Assembly: GCA_004431415.1 (NCBI GenBank)
Contig: QPMI01000427.1
Location: 1 to 64,000, forward strand
Direction: 5' to 3'
Length of the DNA stretch: 64,000 bases
DNA from: Cyanophora paradoxa
Lineage: Eukaryota > Glaucocystophyceae > Cyanophorales > Cyanophoraceae
The notes under the pieces: generated by a model
What the model saw: only the letters and a program-made list of their open reading frames with translations
Databases searched by the model: none
What the model was told of the DNA's origin: nothing
Part shown: piece by piece, positions 1 to 8,799 of the stretch
Layout: every line of letters begins with the position of its first letter
Position numbering within the stretch: position 1 is the stretch's first letter
Made by a program: the position numbers and the translations under genes

Positions 1-53
1 GCAAAAAATGACAAGGGATTTAAGGGTAAGGTGTGTTTGATTGGTGAACCGGA

Positions 54-90
54 CAATTATTTTCTCGTCCCATTATAAGGAACATATCAA
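54..90 (+). promoter_or_regulatory. Putative viral promoter motif
   Basis: TTATTTTCTC followed by an AT-rich stretch lies directly upstream of the ATG at 91. The same motif precedes many genes of both viral elements at a similar distance. Function as a promoter is inferred from its repeated position. Confidence 0.45.
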
Positions 91-362
91 ATGGAAACTG
101 AATCTGTGGTCGAATTCGAACTTGCAATAGCGAGGTGGATCCCAATGAGAGGAAAAGGTTGTATGACCGCTTGTATTTCCAGAAACGCTATCAAGATGAG
201 GAATTTCGAGAATTATATCGTAAAAAGGCACTGGAACGATATTATCGCAGGAAAGCTGCTGAGATGGATCCCAATAATCCAGTGAAACGCCCAGTAGGTC
301 GTCCAGAAATACTGAACCGCCCCAAGTCCCAGATATCCGCTGAATCCTTTTTGTTACCATGA
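91..362 (+). pseudogene. Small basic protein, frameshifted copy
   Basis: The reading starts at ATG 91 and must change frame around 120-140 to reach the segment with KKALERYYRRK, which ends in a GRPEIL tail. The intact homologue in element B (18131-18352, minus) has KKKALEYYYRRK and a GRPRKY end, so this is the same gene broken by an indel. The conserved region is a charged helix rich in Arg, Lys and Tyr followed by a Gly-Arg-Pro tail that could bind nucleic acid (inference). Function unknown. It precedes the helicase gene in both elements. Confidence 0.6.
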
Positions 363-507
363 TCAATCGACTTTTCGATGGATCATTACCATACATCGAG
401 CGCCAATCGGAGAACCCAAAGGTATTTAAAGGTTAGGCGCCAAAAATGACAAGCGACCGGAGAAATTAATTTCTCCATTAAGGATAAGAAGCCCCGATTG
501 TTGAAAT

Positions 508-2871
508 GAACGCTGCCGCCAAGAAATCCCTGAACGCCTTGTTGAATGGCTTCGTGAAGACGATGTCCTGTCTGAGAATATCGTTATTCTGTTGATCCTG
601 TACCAAAAAGCCACTTTTCGCTCATAAAGACGGAACCTGGTCTTGGGATAAATTCGATGAAGCCCTGAAATCCGGTAAATATACTGCTTGGGGCATTCTC
701 GCTCGTAATATCTGGTAATTGACTTCGACCAAGAGGAGGATTTCGCAAATTCGAGGAGCAATTCCTGATGATTTCGGTGGTGTTAATCCTCTTGCTAAAC
801 AAAAAGGATATCATGCATTCTTCGCTCGACCTGCTGAATTCGACACATTAAGATCTGGGATAAAGCGGGTGCATTCAAAGGAAACCCCAAGATCGACTGC
901 AAAACGATTGCATCCACTGGGACTGCTGGGGTGATTAATGTTTGCCCCAGTCCCAACAAAACATGGATCAGAGAGCCATGGGCATCTGAGTGTGAGTTAA
1001 TGAACCCACTGCTGAGTTGCAAAAGTGGATTGTTGAAACTACGAATTCCCCAAAGGTGCACATTCTTATTATGCAAGGTGCGCTGAGGAGAATTTGCAGA
1101 AACATATTCTTTCTAAACTCGAAGAATTCGGTTTCATCTTGCCACAATCATCAATGAGACCAAGATGGGATACAATTTCACTGCTGAGAACAAAGGTCTG
1201 GTCTGTCCCTGCTGCAAGGGAAGCCATGACTCAAACAATTGGTATATTATTCAAGGGAAGGAGAAAGACAAATATATGTTTCGAGTTACAGTGCAAACTG
1301 CAAGAAGCGACTTATCACAATTCGTGTGAAGGAAGAGACAGATGCGAATATCGAAAATCTGATTGATCGGTCTGCTGGATCTGATGGTGCCCATTATGAT
1401 GTTGCACAGGTTGCCTATCTTGTTCTGCAAGACAAATACAAGTATTCCAACAAGACCTGGTTCAAGTTCAATGATGTATGTGGGATTTGGGAGATGGATG
1501 AAACTGGGAAGCGAATCTTTCTCTGTTTGAGCTGCAAGGTCTGTCCAGTTTATCTTCACGTTCTGTTCAACTCGCACAGAGAGCTCTTCGTGATGAAGAG
1601 AACCGCAATTCCTTGGAGGAAAGGTCAAAGATTCTGCTGGGAATTGCTAAGAGCCTCAAACAGACTACATACAGAACTGCACTTATGTCTGATCTTTCAG
1701 TTCTGTTCAGTGACAAGACCTTTTTCGAGAGACTTGATACTGTTCCCAACATCATTGGTTCACAAATGGTGTATTTGACTTGAACTCCATGACTTTTCGA
1801 CAGGGACTCCCATATGATATGGTGAGTAAGACTGTTGGCTACGATTACACCACAGAAATTGACCAAGGAAGGTGCAAAGATTAAATCCATCTATGCAGAT
1901 ATTATTGAATCGGATACAGACCGCGAATTCATGCTGGGATTAATCGCCTATGCCCTGAGTGTTTGACAGAAAATCAGAGATACACTTGCTGGACTGGAAT
2001 TGAGCAATGGGAAATCACTGCTCCAAGAGTTGGTGAAAGACACATTTGGTGAGTATTATGGGTCACTGGACATGACATATTGACTAAACCCAAGAAGAGT
2101 TCGTCAGAGGCTTCCCCAGAACTCGCTTGCATTCTTGGTAAACGAATTGTTTTCAGTAATGAAGCAGAAGATGGTGATATGCTTCAACTGAACAAAATCA
2201 AACAGGTTACTGGTGGGAATGAGATGAAGGTTCGAGCTCTTTTCAAAGATCTTGTTACATTCATTCCATGTTCCAGTTGTTCTTGTCCACAAATGACAAC
2301 CTGGGAATCAGTAAACAGATGCAGCAATCCAAAGGCGAATTATCTACTACCGATTCGAAAATGTCTTCAAGGTCGATCCTCAGCCTGGTGAGAAGAAAGC
2401 AGACACCACTCTAATGCGCCTAATGAAGAATGATGACGATTATAAAATGGCGCATATGTCCATTCTCCTGAAATGTGGAGAACCCATTCTCTCAATGAAT
2501 TCGTCACCAAACCACCCCAGTCCATTGTTGATCAAGGTGTTGAATATTTCAATGAGAATGACAAGATTGGAGAATGGATTCGTGAGAGTTATGAACTCAC
2601 AAGAGTCAAGGGATTTCGCCACAAGTGAGTCCATTATCAGTCACTTTAAGATGGATCACATGGGCAAATCTGATGAGAAATCACAGAATGCACTATCTTG
2701 AAGAGACTTCGCGAAGTCTTTAATGTGAAGGCTGAGAGAAAGCGAGTCAATGGTGTTCTTGCTCGTGGCTACTTTGGGATCAAAAAGAAGCATAGTCGCA
2801 AGTTGGTGGATGACAGTGATGTTGAAGTGGGGATGAGTAAACAAAACAGAATCGATTCTAATACTGATTGA
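508..2871 (+). pseudogene. Primase-polymerase/SF3 helicase remnant
   Basis: Fragments in all three forward frames match, in order, the intact primase-helicase of element B: an N-terminal WLREDD segment near 530, a WGILARN/IDFDQEED prim-pol segment near 690-740, KGYHAFFARPAEFD near 805, KYSNKTWFKFND near 1440, a helicase segment with SNEAEDGD near 2155, and a Lys-rich C-terminus ending at 2871. Several frameshifts and in-frame stops are needed to link them, and the Walker A region around 2000 is degraded. The gene is non-functional. The hairpin that follows and the next genes are not visibly decayed, so decay is limited to this gene and the small one before it. Confidence 0.8.
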
Positions 2872-2907
2872 ATTTCTTATTTTTTAAAAACCTTACTGTA
2901 AATGGTT

Positions 2908-3051
2908 TGTGTGACAGCTGTGACACCTTTTTAATTGAGTGTGACGCTGTGACGCCTGTGACGCCTACTTTCAAACTTTTTAAAATTTCAAAAATCTACA
3001 AACCTCTGAAAACAGGTGTCACAGGCGTCACAGGCGTCACACCCAATTAAC
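2908..3051. repeat. Iteron-bearing imperfect hairpin, element A
   Basis: Arms at about 2931-2966 and 3013-3051 are inverted copies built from tandem TGTGACGCC units, with further units at 2910-2927. The loop contains TTTCAAACTTTTT. It lies just after the helicase remnant and before the small ORF and PolB. Element B has a hairpin at the equivalent place with the same loop word but a different iterated unit (GCGTAGTT). Origin, terminator or recombination site are all possible; position and loop conservation argue against chance. Confidence 0.75.
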
Positions 3052-3191
3052 CACAGACTCCCCCTGTGGGTCGATGACTTTTTCGATTCTTTATCGGACA
3101 ATATAAAAACGTATCGTAAATCGGTGTGTTTTGACAAAAATTGACTGGCGATTTAAGGATCATTGCGTTTTCCCTTTGACTTTGACAGAAC

Positions 3192-3383
3192 ATGGATTAT
3201 TTCGACGAAATTCAGCGGCAGCTGGTCGAAAAGAATGATATTGCAGAGGTAGCGGAATATATTGCAAAGATCAGAGCCAGTAATGGTAGACCATATCAAA
3301 AGAAGCGATTCCATGCAAGCAGACTTGACACAGTAAATGTATATGTCCCCAAAGGCACGAATGTGCGAATCATTAGAACCTGA
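3192..3383 (+). CDS. Hypothetical 63-aa protein
   Basis: The ORF is short and mostly helical in its first half (EIQRQLVEKNDIAEVAEYI), with a basic middle and a C-terminal VNVYVPKGTNVRII stretch that looks like a beta strand. It sits between the hairpin and PolB, 56 bp before the polymerase start. Element B has two different 98-aa ORFs at the equivalent place, and I see no clear similarity to them. It is not recognised. The clean ORF and the gene-dense viral context support it as real. Confidence 0.5.
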   Translation: MDYFDEIQRQLVEKNDIAEVAEYIAKIRASNGRPYQKKRFHASRLDTVNVYVPKGTNVRIIRT

Positions 3384-3410
3384 AAAATGCGAAATGCGTT
3401 CAAATTGCCC

Positions 3411-3439
3411 AAAAATAATATGTTCCCTTAAAGTAAAAG
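3411..3439 (+). promoter_or_regulatory. Putative PolB promoter region, element A
   Basis: ATATGTTCCCTTAAAGTAAAAG ends at the PolB ATG. The element B PolB is preceded by an almost identical word (ATGTTCCCTTAGAGTAAAAG), although the two elements differ widely in base composition, so the block appears constrained. A promoter role is inferred. Confidence 0.5.
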
Positions 3440-6400
3440 ATGCCCCGCCAATCCAATAGAATCATCAAAGAGAAGAAAAACGAAATACTCGGTCTTTTAG
3501 GAACCCTTTTAGTCACTGGTGATATTACAGAATTTGAATATGATCGCCAGGCAGCAGTCTTGGACAGAAGACCAAGATTATCTCAACTCACAGAAATTAC
3601 AAATCGCCTCTATGATCGTTTTGAGAAAATGGAGGAATTCAGGGATGAAGGTTTAAGGTTGGGAACAATTGAACCCGAGATTGAAGATGGGGAAGCCATG
3701 AACAAAGCATATTCCTGGTTAACCTATCGAGCCAGAGGGGAGGTTATCCAAGATGGGATTGAATTCTTGGAGAGAATTGCACCTACTCTACCTCAGAGAC
3801 TCAGACAGAAACTCCAAGACCTGAGAGCAATTAAAACTCGGTTGACCTTCATTTGTAAATTCACCAAAGTGAGTGATCCCAGGGTGTGGATCACGAAATT
3901 CATTTACAGTGATTACTTTGTCATCACAAGATCACGAAATATTGATGTTGAACTGCGAAATGCCCTTCAATCCATGCAGGAGCAGATGATGCAGGTGGAC
4001 AGTTACAGACTGGATCGCATTGAGATGCTGAGAGTGGTAATAATGTCTTATGCTCCTGTGGGTGGTTGCTTCTTCTCAACACCTGAGTGGATTGGATCAA
4101 AGAGAGCAACTGTGAATGTGAAGAATATTGATGGTCAAGACTGCTTCAAGTATGCAATCTTGGCTTACCTGCACCGAAATGATATTAATAAACACAAGAG
4201 CAATGAACCCAGCCAGTATAGAAGATGGTTAAACGAACTCAATTTCGAAGGCATCCAGTTTCCAGTTGCCTGTGATGCAGAGGTTATTGATCGATTTGAG
4301 GAGCAGAACCCTGAACTGAGTATCAACATTTATGGTGCAGATAATCAAGCACAGTGTTTCTATCCTCTCCATCAATCCAGCAACCCCAGGAGAAAGACCA
4401 AGATTAACCTTTTATTAATCGAAAACGAAGAGGATGATAGAGGGCATTATATCACCATCATGTCTCTGAGTAGACTTCTGAAAACCACCTTTGATAAAGC
4501 CCATGATGGTCGCATTTATTACTGTGAGACCTGTCTGTCTCGTTTCAGAACTCAGGAGAAGCTGGATGTTCATATAGAAGCGAATCGCTGCATTGATTGG
4601 AGGGAGAGCAAAGGTAAATGCCCGAAATCTGGAAGTCACATTGCATTTGGGCTTCAACACCTTCGCAAAACTGTGTGGCTTCCCACTATCTGCTATGTAA
4701 AAATGGACAGTCACTCGGTTCCAATTGATGAGAACCGCAGTAAAAGAGAGGTCAAATCGGTTTCTTTAACAGTTGTGATGGGGGATAAGGTGATCTCTCA
4801 TTATTTCGAGGGATCAGATCCACTTGGTGCTCTGTTTACCACTCTCACAGAGATCAGACCCCAAGTAATCCGCACTCTATTCACCAATATTCCAATGCAC
4901 CCACTCACAGAGGAGCAGAAAGCACAATACAAGATCACTAAACACTGTTATATCTGTGCTGAACGATTTACCCATGAGAATTTCCCAGTGAGAGACCACT
5001 GTCATCAATCAGGAGCATTTATTGGGAAAGCATGCCGAAATTGCAACCTCCACAGGAGAATCTCAAAGCAAACCAAGGTAGCAATTGTGGTGGATCACAT
5101 GGATGAATGTGGACACGAAATATTCCGCAAAATTGCACAGCAAGATGATAAACTTCGTGTTGAGATCCTGAGCAAGAATTTCGACCAATACCTCTCCCTG
5201 CAATGGGGCATGTGGAAATTCATAGATGCTTCGCACTTCATGGACTTCCAGGCAGTGGATGCAAGTGATCTAATGGGTAAATTCCAGACTTTCCGAGAAT
5301 TGGCGTTCTCACAATATGGATTGGATCCTGCTCATTATGTTTCGGCTCCTGGATTATCCTGGGATGCAATGCTAATTTATACCAGAGCAAAGATTGAGCA
5401 GATCAGTGATGTAGGGCAATACGAATTTATTGAGAGGGCAATTCGAGGTGGGTTTGCTACAATGCCTACTCGATATGCAAAGGTGGAAAACCCAGATGAC
5501 CATATAGTTCTCTTGGATGCAAATAATCTGTATGGTTATGCTCTCAGTCAAGAACTGCCCACTGGCGATTTTCGGTGGGAAGATGTCACAGAGGCACTTA
5601 AAGAGACCCCTGGACGAAGTGCCTTTATTGAAGTAGACCTGGAATACCCACAAACTCTCACAGATCATTACGATTTTCCACTTGTAGTGAATAAAGAACA
5701 AATCACCACCGAAATGCTGGGTGAGTATCAACGAAAACTACTGGATATCACAGGTGAGAAGATAAGCAAAGACCCCAAACTCACAGCAACATTCACACCC
5801 AAAAACAACTATGTGATCTCCCAACCTCTCTTGGTCTATCTTGTGAGCAAAGGTATTATAATTAAGAAGGTTCACAGGGTTCTCTCATTTGCAACCTCTG
5901 CATTCATGAAGAGTTATATTGATCTAAATACGAAACTGAGGCGCCAATCTATGTCCAGATTCGAGAGTGACTTCTTTAAGTTAATGAACAATGCAATCTA
6001 TGGTAAATGCCTCGAATCATGCAGGGGTCGATCTGTGGTGAAGATTGCTAATAGTGAGAAACTCTGCAAGAAATATGCTGCAAGTCCACTCATCAAGGCG
6101 ACCAATGTATTAAACGAAAATGCTGTTGCCTTTGAGATGTATTCCAAGCATGTTCACTTAGATAAACCAGTTGCAATTGGGGCTTTTGTGCTGGATTTTG
6201 CGAAACTCCATAATAGCAGGTTCTTTTATGATGTGGTGAGGAGAACTTGGGAAACAGCAGAGCTACTATTCCATGATACAGATTCTTTCTGTCTACTGCT
6301 GCATACCAATGATCTAAATAATGAGATGAAGCGAATTTCTGAACACCTGGATTGCAGTAATTATGATCCTGCTCACCCTCTCTTTGATAGGAGCAATCGT

Positions 6401-6721
6401 TTGATTCCAGGTAAATATAAAAACGAGTTTCCCAATGCAAAGATTGTGGAGTATGTAGGTCTGAGATCGAAACTCTATGCTTTCAGAACTGAGACCTTTG
6501 ACAAAATAAAAATGTCTGGAACCTCCTCAAAAGAGGTTTACTTTGATGATTTCAAGAGATGCCTGTTTGAAGGCATCACCAAAACAGTAGCAGTAGTAAA
6601 CAAGCGAAGGCAAGACCACAACCTATATGATTTGGAGAGCAGAAGGGTGGCTCTAAACCAACTCGATAGCAAAAGGAAGATATTAGACGATGGAATTCAC
6701 AGCATTCCATTTGGGCTCTAA
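3440..6721 (+). CDS. polB: Polinton-type family B DNA polymerase, element A
   Basis: The 1093-aa protein is the element's replicative polymerase, of the DNA_pol_B_2 (protein-primed) type. Seen in order: a helical N-terminus; a Polinton-typical segment at about 230-350 (NIDGQDCFKYAIL, ending GHYITIMSLSRLL); a C2H2-like finger near 360-385; a CxxC...H...CxxC module near 502-540 like the endonuclease VII-type zinc region of Polinton PolB; then polymerase motifs DANNLYGYALS (about 692), NNAIYGKCLES (about 850) and HDTDSF (about 944). The frame is fully open although the upstream helicase is decayed. The D-x-E exonuclease motif expected between the C2H2 finger and the second zinc module is not visible. 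The start is set by the conserved MPRQ(S/T)NR opening shared with element B and the conserved upstream block. Confidence 0.93.
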   Translation: MPRQSNRIIKEKKNEILGLLGTLLVTGDITEFEYDRQAAVLDRRPRLSQLTEITNRLYDRFEKMEEFRDEGLRLGTIEPEIEDGEAMNKAYSWLTYRARGEVIQDGIEFLERIAPTLPQRLRQKLQDLRAIKTRLTFICKFTKVSDPRVWITKFIYSDYFVITRSRNIDVELRNALQSMQEQMMQVDSYRLDRIEMLRVVIMSYAPVGGCFFSTPEWIGSKRATVNVKNIDGQDCFKYAILAYLHRNDINKHKSNEPSQYRRWLNELNFEGIQFPVACDAEVIDRFEEQNPELSINIYGADNQAQCFYPLHQSSNPRRKTKINLLLIENEEDDRGHYITIMSLSRLLKTTFDKAHDGRIYYCETCLSRFRTQEKLDVHIEANRCIDWRESKGKCPKSGSHIAFGLQHLRKTVWLPTICYVKMDSHSVPIDENRSKREVKSVSLTVVMGDKVISHYFEGSDPLGALFTTLTEIRPQVIRTLFTNIPMHPLTEEQKAQYKITKHCYICAERFTHENFPVRDHCHQSGAFIGKACRNCNLHRRISKQTKVAIVVDHMDECGHEIFRKIAQQDDKLRVEILSKNFDQYLSLQWGMWKFIDASHFMDFQAVDASDLMGKFQTFRELAFSQYGLDPAHYVSAPGLSWDAMLIYTRAKIEQISDVGQYEFIERAIRGGFATMPTRYAKVENPDDHIVLLDANNLYGYALSQELPTGDFRWEDVTEALKETPGRSAFIEVDLEYPQTLTDHYDFPLVVNKEQITTEMLGEYQRKLLDITGEKISKDPKLTATFTPKNNYVISQPLLVYLVSKGIIIKKVHRVLSFATSAFMKSYIDLNTKLRRQSMSRFESDFFKLMNNAIYGKCLESCRGRSVVKIANSEKLCKKYAASPLIKATNVLNENAVAFEMYSKHVHLDKPVAIGAFVLDFAKLHNSRFFYDVVRRTWETAELLFHDTDSFCLLLHTNDLNNEMKRISEHLDCSNYDPAHPLFDRSNRLIPGKYKNEFPNAKIVEYVGLRSKLYAFRTETFDKIKMSGTSSKEVYFDDFKRCLFEGITKTVAVVNKRRQDHNLYDLESRRVALNQLDSKRKILDDGIHSIPFGL

Positions 6722-6904
6722 TCTACTTCATTGATCTTTCTTTTTCTTTGGTTTCGCTCTCCAAGAAGTAACAAACCGCGAATTAAATGCAGCAGCCATA
6801 TACATCTTAATCCTGGATCATTGGGCTCAATTGCAAAGTAGTTGGGAATTGTGTTCTCCTTCCACACAGAGTCTTGCATTTATTATATGAGAGATAAGGT
6901 AAAG

Positions 6905-7615
6905 ATGCCTTCTACACAAATAGGATTGAGACAACCACCAAGAATTGTGAGAAAAGAGGCAATTGAAGATCGAGGGAATATTCTGCCCATCACAGTTCCA
7001 GTGGAGGAGAAGAGCAGTCGAATATTGAAAAGATCAGAGATGGTCAAGCAATTAATCCCAGAGACCCTCCCAGCTGAGACAGCACCAAAAGAGTCGAAGA
7101 TTGCTAAGAAGTTCTATGATCCCAGGACAGGCTACAAGGGATTTACTGCAATGAGACAGGAACTACCAGAGGAGAACTACAAGAAGATGAGAGAGTGGTA
7201 TGATAAGCAGGAGGTCGTCCAGATTAATGCACCCACCCTATCTCGAAAAAGAGATCCCATGATTCCAATTAGGCAACCCCTTGATACCTATGTGATTGAT
7301 CTGCTCTTCTTTCCTGCATACAAAAAGCAGAATGATGGTTATGATACATTTATGAGTGCAATGGAATCAACCCTGAGAACAGGGTTCATAATTCCAATGA
7401 GAGACAAAAGTGCTCTCACTGCTCTTGCAGCATTCAAGCAACTTGAACAGAGAGTCCCCAGACCAATTGTTCGCATTCAGAGTGACAGTGGAAGCGAGTT
7501 TACCAATGTGTTATTAGAAGAAGTGGAAAACTACACATTTAATACCAAAACTACGCAACTACGCAACTTTCTGAAAAAGTTTGAGAGTAGGGGGGGAAAA
7601 AAATTAGAAAAGTGA
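6905..7615 (+). pseudogene. Retroviral-type integrase, truncated by element B
   Basis: From ATG 6905 (context AAAGATGCC, like PolB) the protein matches the element B integrase: KFYDPRTGYKGF, the zinc-free N-terminal region, then the rve core with the first Asp in LDTYVIDLLFF and the second in IQSDSGSEF. Similarity stops at about codon 207, and the frame runs on through the inverted repeat of element B to a stop at 7613-7615, giving an artificial tail. The catalytic Glu and the C-terminal domain are missing. The protein cannot be an active integrase. The missing 3' part is not found on the far side of element B. Confidence 0.85.
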
Positions 7616-7829
7616 AAAAGTTGCGTAGTTGCGTAGTTTTGGTATTAAAAGCGTAGTTTGCGGTATTAATTTGCGTAGTTTAACATAGGTAGTTGAGTAG
7701 TTTAAAGTAGTTTTTATTAATTATAAAGTAGTTTATTATTTATCTTATTGTTATCAGTCTGAGACTCTATGAAAATCGATTGACCTTAGTGTGAAACAGT
7801 GCGCCCCGCCCACTATGCAAGATACATGC
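7526..7829. repeat. Left terminal inverted repeat of element B
   Basis: This 304-bp block is the reverse complement of 30735-31038; read base by base, including the seven-G and seven-A runs, I found no difference. The outer 140 bp fold into a hairpin: arms 7527-7573 and 7609-7662 are made of GCGTAGTT units and the loop contains AAAAAGTTTGAGA, the complement of the loop word in element A. The copy joins element A integrase sequence at its outer edge, whereas the right copy continues outward with related repeats, so the left copy is probably clipped. Confidence 0.93.
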
Positions 7830-8139
7830 ACACTACGTACATGCGAGTTCTATGAAAACAATAACGATTTAGTCATGTATATATTTCGTATATATGTCCG
7901 ACCCTCCGTGTGTGTGATCCCGCACAACTTTGACTTTTTTAGTTGTTTTTTGGCTTTTCCGCATATGACGACATATACATATATATACCGGCGTCACCGA
8001 CATATTCGGCGTCATCGCATTGCGGCGAGTCCGAAAACGTATAGCATGCCACAAAGTAGTTTTTTATGTGTTTTTCGATCGATCGACCAATCGCGGATGT
8101 GAACCGACTGTTTTATTTTATTTAATTTATCATTCATGG

Positions 8140-8225
8140 GTGACAGGGGGGATACCGGTTAAGGTGACAGAACGTGACAGGGGGGATACCGGTTAAGGTG
8201 ACAGAACGTGACAGGGGGGATACCG
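8140..8225. repeat. 34-bp tandem repeat, about 2.5 copies
   Basis: Units begin at 8140, 8174 and 8208, each starting GTGACAGGGGGGATACCG; the first two are identical and the third is partial. Each unit also contains GGTGACAG, so GTGACAG occurs five times. Function unknown; it may be replication-related iterons given the position near the terminus. Confidence 0.85.
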
Positions 8226-8378
8226 TAAAGGTGGCATTTTGTGGACATTTGTGGACATCGGGGCTACCGGGTTTGTGGTCATTTTGTGGACAAATTGCGA
8301 ACAAAAACTTGAATGCATATATATGTGTATATGACTGACCAGCCGCTGAGCGACTGACCGGCTTGCAAGTTGCAATTT

Positions 8379-8436
8379 CCCGAGTTCCGAGTCCCGAGTC
8401 CCGAGTCCCGAGTCCCGAGTCCCGAGTCCCGACTCG
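8379..8436. repeat. 7-bp tandem repeat (GAGTCCC)n
   Basis: About eight near-perfect copies of a 7-bp unit stand in the non-coding left arm. This is a simple microsatellite with no evident function. Confidence 0.9.
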
Positions 8437-8799
8437 ATAACACCGGCGATCGCGACTCGGCGGCGACCCCCCCTCTCGTTATCCGGGCGTAACTTTTGAC
8501 AGCAAGCCGATCTCGGCGCGCTCTCAATTGCTACGTGCTCGTAACTTGCTTCCGGGCATGTTGGTGCTAGTTTGACTAGCTTAGTCGCCGGGCGCGCAAA
8601 ACCCCAGTTCGACATATTGACGGGTGCCAAAAACCGAGGTGTCCCCTACGTCGTGCGCGCCGGCGCGCGTTCTCGTGCGTTTCCACTAGTCATACTTTGC
8701 ATCCGCGCGCGTATAGAGTAGTTCTACACTACTACAAAGCGGCGCGGTCTGATTCGCAAAGCGCGCGATTTGGCGGCTACGAAAGCACCGCGGCGCCTA

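Larger units (their letters stand above)
1..7525 (+). mobile_element. Polinton/Maverick-type element A, partial
   Basis: All recognisable genes here point rightward and follow the same order as the homologous genes of the neighbouring element: small basic protein, primase-helicase, hairpin, small ORF, DNA polymerase B, integrase. PolB with a rve integrase is the defining pair of Polintons (established family knowledge). The left end lies outside the window. The right end is lost: the integrase stops matching at about 7525, where the terminal repeat of element B begins. No capsid genes of this element are visible. Base composition is AT-richer than the minus-strand block of element B. Confidence 0.85.
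7830..8799. other. Non-coding left arm of element B
   Basis: Nearly 1 kb between the terminal repeat and the integrase 3' end holds no convincing gene. The first 300 bp are AT-rich and the rest GC-rich, with two tandem repeats (8140-8225 and 8379-8436) and many short palindromes such as GCGCGCCGGCGCGCG. The change of composition near 8130 may be a recombination boundary. Confidence 0.6.

Noticed and set aside
7526-7615. Integrase C-terminal tail running into the repeat as a real fusion domain
   Set aside because: The residues are simply the translated terminal repeat and have no counterpart in the intact integrase.
8140-8225. CRISPR-like array
   Set aside because: The units are contiguous tandem copies without distinct spacers, only about 2.5 of them, in a eukaryotic element.
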